A stretch of DNA of 9,282 nt from positions 1 through 9,282 of the forward strand of contig CAMOIC010000040.1 of assembly GCA_946615965.1 (NCBI GenBank), read 5' to 3'. Under the pieces are notes generated by a model. That model saw only the letters and a list, made by a program, of their open reading frames with translations, did not search any database and was not told the origin of the DNA. Position numbers and translations under genes: made by a program. Source of the DNA: UBA3700 sp002372775. Lineage in GTDB: Bacteria; Bacillota; Clostridia; Christensenellales; UBA3700. Shown one piece after another: positions 6,147-9,282 of the stretch; the first letter of the stretch is position 1; every line of letters starts with the position of its first letter.

Positions 6147-8015
6147 CTATTTTCTCTTTTTTGGATTTTTATTCTTGTTTAAACCGTAAATATTAGCAAC
6201 AGAATGAGGCTTTATTTGAGCTCCTTTTGGTCTTACTAAACACTTAGGACCATTGCCAATCAAATCTAATCTTCCAGCCTTTTGAAGTGCCTCAACAACT
6301 AAGTCATAATTCTTTGGATTCTTGTACTGAATAAGAGCTCTTTGCATTGCCTTTTCATGTGGATTAGTTACAACATAAACTGGCTTCATATCTCTTGGGT
6401 CAACACCTGTATAGTACATGCAAGTAGAGATTGTTGACGGTGTTGGATAGAAGTCTTGCACTTGCTCTGGCATATATCCAATGTCTCTTAATTTCTCTGC
6501 AAGAATAATCGCATCCTTTAGGGTTGAACCTGGATGTGATGACATTAGATATGGTACAAGATATTGCTTAATTCCAATCTTTTGATTCATTGCATTGTAT
6601 TCAGAAACGAACTTTTCATAAACCTCGTTTGATGGCTTTCCAAGCAATCTCAAAACGTTATTAGAAACATGCTCTGGAGCTACCTTTAATTGACCAGAAA
6701 CGTGATATGTACATAGTTCTTTTAGGAATTCCCTACTTTTATCTGCAAGCAAATAGTCGAATCTGATACCAGATCTTATGAATACTTTTTTTACTTTTGG
6801 CAAAGCTCTAAGTTCTCTTAAAAGTGCAATATAATCTGAGTGATCCGCATTCAAGTTTTTACATGGAGTTGGGAATAGACATTGCTTATGAGGACAAGCT
6901 CCTCTCTTTAATTGATCCTTACATGCAGGATGTCTAAAGTTCGCAGTTGGACCACCAACGTCATGAATATATCCTTTAAAATCCTTGTCTTGAGTTAACA
7001 ATTTTGCTTCATCAATAATTGATCTATGAGAACGTGTTTGTATAATTCTGCCCTGATGGAAAGTAAGAGCGCAGAAGCTACATCCACCAAAACATCCACG
7101 GTTGCTTATAAGGCTAAATTTAACCTCGTTGAATGCTGGAATACCACCATCTTTATCGTACATAGGATGCCAGTTTCTCATATATGGCAAATCATATACA
7201 GCATCCATTTCTTCTTCAGTTAAAGGCTTAGCTGGTGTGTTCTGTACAACATATACTCCATTTGGATATGGCTCTGCTAATTTCTTTCCTGAGAAAGCAT
7301 CAACATTTGAATATTGAACACTAAAGCTCTTTGCATAATTTAACTTATCTGCTTTAAGTTCATCATAACTTGGAAGGATAATAACATCTTTTAGAAGTTC
7401 CTTATTCTTAGTCTTATAAACTGTACCAGGAATAAATGTAATCTCTTCAACTGGAAGTCCGCTATTTAATGCGTCTGCAATTTCAACAATGGATTTTTCA
7501 CCCATACCGTATGATACTAAACTTGCTTGTGAATCTAAAAGAATAGAACGCTTTAGAGAATTTGACCAATAATCATAATGCGCAAGTCTTCTTAGTGAAG
7601 CTTCTATGCCACCTATTACAATTGGAATTTCTTTGTAAGTATGTCTAATCAAGTTTGAATAAACAATAGTTGCGTAGTCTGGACGTTTACCCATTTCACC
7701 TTTAGGGGTGTACAAATCTTGTTCTCTTCTCTTTTTAGAAACAGAATAGTGATTAACCATGGAGTCCATATTACCAGAAGAAACAATAAATCCAAGTCTT
7801 GGCTTACCAAAAATATTAATTGAGCTGTCGTTTTTCCAGTCTGGTTGAGGAATAATTCCTACTTTATATCCTTTGCTTTCCAAGATTCTTGAAATAATAG
7901 CTGGGCCAAATGAAGGATGATCAACATAAGCATCGCCTATGACGTAGGCAAAGTCTACTTCATTCCATCCTTTATCTAACATCTCTTGTTTTGTTGTAGG
8001 TAAAAAACCACTCAT
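6147..8015 (-). CDS. ygiQ: YgiQ-family (UPF0313) radical SAM protein
   Basis: This 622-residue protein is a full-length member of the YgiQ family, whose substrate is not established to my knowledge. The N-terminal region (about 1-290) has the family's conserved segments, including FIVSSGNMDSMVNHY at 76-90, PIVIGGIEASLRR at 131-143 and the tract ending YDLPYMRNWHPMY. The radical SAM core begins with NRGCFGGCSFC, where Cys308, Cys312 and Cys315 bind the 4Fe-4S cluster that cleaves S-adenosylmethionine. A second cysteine group, Cys365, Cys374, Cys379 and Cys385, could hold another metal centre. LKVAPEHVS at 443-451 and the segment SSHPGSTLKDAI precede the C-terminal family domain, and a Lys/Arg-rich tail (NKNKNPKKRK) ends it, which may help contact RNA. 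The ATG follows the rlmA stop after one base (TAATATG), with GGAAG about eight bases upstream. It is a cytoplasmic, oxygen-sensitive enzyme by class; the function is unknown. Confidence 0.95.
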   Translation of the reverse strand: MSGFLPTTKQEMLDKGWNEVDFAYVIGDAYVDHPSFGPAIISRILESKGYKVGIIPQPDWKNDSSINIFGKPRLGFIVSSGNMDSMVNHYSVSKKRREQDLYTPKGEMGKRPDYATIVYSNLIRHTYKEIPIVIGGIEASLRRLAHYDYWSNSLKRSILLDSQASLVSYGMGEKSIVEIADALNSGLPVEEITFIPGTVYKTKNKELLKDVIILPSYDELKADKLNYAKSFSVQYSNVDAFSGKKLAEPYPNGVYVVQNTPAKPLTEEEMDAVYDLPYMRNWHPMYDKDGGIPAFNEVKFSLISNRGCFGGCSFCALTFHQGRIIQTRSHRSIIDEAKLLTQDKDFKGYIHDVGGPTANFRHPACKDQLKRGACPHKQCLFPTPCKNLNADHSDYIALLRELRALPKVKKVFIRSGIRFDYLLADKSREFLKELCTYHVSGQLKVAPEHVSNNVLRLLGKPSNEVYEKFVSEYNAMNQKIGIKQYLVPYLMSSHPGSTLKDAIILAEKLRDIGYMPEQVQDFYPTPSTISTCMYYTGVDPRDMKPVYVVTNPHEKAMQRALIQYKNPKNYDLVVEALQKAGRLDLIGNGPKCLVRPKGAQIKPHSVANIYGLNKNKNPKKRK

Positions 8016-8016
8016 A

Positions 8017-8820
8017 TTATTTCTTCCAAACTACGACTCTAAAATCTATAGTTAATTTTATTTTATCAATATTGTTCAAATTTTCTATATCTTCTTGCTT
8101 AGTTTTATACATATATGGAGTCATTGCAAGTAGATTCATTAAATCCTCATGTGAATTTACTTCTATCTCATATTTAATTGGGATTATCTCTTCATTACTA
8201 AAGCCTTCGCACGAACATTCAAATGGAATCTTCCTAACATTATCCTTGTATAGAATCTCTTTAAGCTCAATTAAGTGATCTTCACCAGGAAGTACCTCTA
8301 GAATTACTCCGCCCTTTTTAAGCACTCTCATTAATTCATTTGGCGATTTTGGAGCAAAGATATTTATAACTAAATCTATTGATTCTTCCTTTATTGGCAA
8401 ATCAAAAACCGATGCTGTGAAGAATAAAATATCCTTATCTTTTTTTGCTGCCTTTTGCGTAGCAAACTTTGATATATCTACACCAAAGAAAATGTCATTA
8501 ACACCTCTATTTCTTTTAATAAAACTCGTGTAATAACCTGTGCCACATCCACAATCTAGAATTACTGATTTTTCTGGCTTATATTTTAGTGAGATTTTAA
8601 GTAAGTTGTCTCTAAGAACTGAATAGTAATCCTTGTTAAGAAACTCTTCTCTAGAGTTAACCATTTCTTTATTATCCCCAGGAATTTGAGCATTCTTCTT
8701 GTTTGGTAATAGTAGATTTATATAACCTTCTTTAGAGATGTCAAAAGAATGTCTATTCTCGCAGACAAAACTTCTATCTTTCTTTATTAGTGGTTTCTTA
8801 CAATTAGGACAAACTAACAT
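8017..8820 (-). CDS. rlmA: 23S rRNA (guanine-N1)-methyltransferase, RlmA family
   Basis: This 267-residue protein resembles RlmA, which methylates N1 of a guanine in helix 35 of 23S rRNA (G745 in Gram-negative RlmA(I), G748 in Gram-positive RlmA(II)/TlrB). The N-terminal zinc finger has Cys4, Cys7, Cys20 and His24 (CPNC...CENRH), followed by the family stretch FDISKEGYINLLLP and PGDNKEMVNSREEFL. The class I methyltransferase domain has LDCGCGTGYY at 88-97 for AdoMet binding, GVDISKFA as the next strand, and NIFAP at 153-157. MTPYMYKT at 233-240 matches the family's late motif. The ATG overlaps the phosphatase stop by seven bases (ATGTTAG), so the two are probably cotranslated. Gram-positive context favours the G748 type, but the sequence alone does not let me separate the two. 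Size fits the family. Confidence 0.9.
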   Translation of the reverse strand: MLVCPNCKKPLIKKDRSFVCENRHSFDISKEGYINLLLPNKKNAQIPGDNKEMVNSREEFLNKDYYSVLRDNLLKISLKYKPEKSVILDCGCGTGYYTSFIKRNRGVNDIFFGVDISKFATQKAAKKDKDILFFTASVFDLPIKEESIDLVINIFAPKSPNELMRVLKKGGVILEVLPGEDHLIELKEILYKDNVRKIPFECSCEGFSNEEIIPIKYEIEVNSHEDLMNLLAMTPYMYKTKQEDIENLNNIDKIKLTIDFRVVVWKK

Positions 8821-9281
8821 TTATTATTTCTCTTTAGATAATCTAAGAATGAAACACAACCTTCATATATATCTGAATAAGTTAAATCAAAATTGCCTGT
8901 ATACCAAGGATCAGATATATCTCTTGGATTACTAGAATAATCTAACAATCTAGAAATCTTGTGATTATCATCCATGCCTACATTATATACTATGTTCCTC
9001 TGATTTAATGCATCCATAATTAGAATGTAATCATATTCTTCATAATCACGTCTTGTAATTCTTTGAGCTCTTTTTGATTCATATCCTTTTATGCCATGTT
9101 CATCTAATTTTCTTCTTGTTCCATAGTAAATACCATTCCCTATTTCCTCAGATGAAGTTGCTCTTGATTCAATATGGAACGTACTAGATAGACCTTGTTT
9201 TTCGACAAGATCTTTAAAAACGAACTCCGCCATAGGAGATCTACATATATTACCATGACATACAAATAATACTTTTATCAT
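8814..9281 (-). CDS. Low-molecular-weight protein tyrosine (or arginine) phosphatase
   Basis: This 155-residue protein is a complete small phosphatase of the LMW-PTP family, which removes phosphate from tyrosine or, in YwlE-type members, from arginine. The P-loop VCHGNICRSPMAE carries nucleophile Cys8 and phosphate-binding Arg14 (C-x5-R), with Ser15 behind. The general-acid loop DPWYTGNF at 124-131 supplies Asp124. Length and the immediate start at the beta strand IKVLFVCHG show the N-terminus is intact, although the ATG lies one base from the window edge and the ribosome site is outside. Trp126 and Tyr127 of the acid loop suit a tyrosine phosphatase, but this does not exclude other substrates. 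No tyrosine kinase or capsule gene is seen nearby, and the next gene, rlmA, starts inside its last codons. Confidence 0.93.
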   Translation of the reverse strand: MIKVLFVCHGNICRSPMAEFVFKDLVEKQGLSSTFHIESRATSSEEIGNGIYYGTRRKLDEHGIKGYESKRAQRITRRDYEEYDYILIMDALNQRNIVYNVGMDDNHKISRLLDYSSNPRDISDPWYTGNFDLTYSDIYEGCVSFLDYLKRNNKC

Positions 9282-9282
9282 T

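Overview
The window is an AT-rich stretch of bacterial chromosome carrying nine protein-coding genes, all on the minus strand. They cover almost every base, so the window should be read from right to left. Short intergenic gaps, AGGAG-type Shine-Dalgarno sites and the protein types (an AlaR/AlaT-like pair, MetH with a separate reactivation protein, a YgiQ radical SAM protein) suggest a low-GC Firmicute (Bacillota), probably an anaerobic Clostridia or Erysipelotrichia-like lineage. This placement is inference from style and gene content; no marker gene fixes it. Trp is encoded by TGG where checked and every gene reads through in the standard code.

Transcriptional order: (1) a low-molecular-weight tyrosine/arginine phosphatase, a 23S rRNA guanine-N1 methyltransferase (RlmA family) and a YgiQ-family radical SAM protein, joined by a 7-base overlap and a 1-base gap (9281 down to 6147). 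(2) A 97-base gap with the best promoter in the window (TATAAT at 6082-6087), an AT-rich dyad over the predicted start point, and short TGTGC repeats. (3) A methionine/one-carbon cassette, metF, a stand-alone MetH reactivation protein and metH, joined by 1-base and 11-base overlaps (6049 down to 2252). (4) A 65-base gap with an imperfect dyad and TATAAT boxes. (5) An Lrp/AsnC regulator, its class I aminotransferase and a cyclophilin-type peptidyl-prolyl isomerase (2186 down to 6), again nearly gapless.

MetF reduces methylene-tetrahydrofolate to methyl-tetrahydrofolate. MetH passes that methyl group through cobalamin to homocysteine, making methionine. The separate reactivation protein would rescue oxidised MetH cobalamin using S-adenosylmethionine and an external electron donor, which is not encoded here. 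The Lrp-family regulator and aminotransferase match the AlaR/AlaT pair of Bacillus, linked to alanine and pyruvate metabolism. The first three genes are housekeeping or RNA-modification functions; two of them use S-adenosylmethionine.

This is mostly an ordinary core-metabolism region. I saw no mobile element, CRISPR array, tRNA, rRNA or phage gene, and no convincing undescribed system. The points most worth a second look are the methionine cassette's very short leader, which leaves no room for a riboswitch, the split MetH with a Pro-to-Cys change in the reactivation motif, the two dyads in the only two real gaps, and the absence of TGA stops. No stretch over 100 bases lacks a gene.
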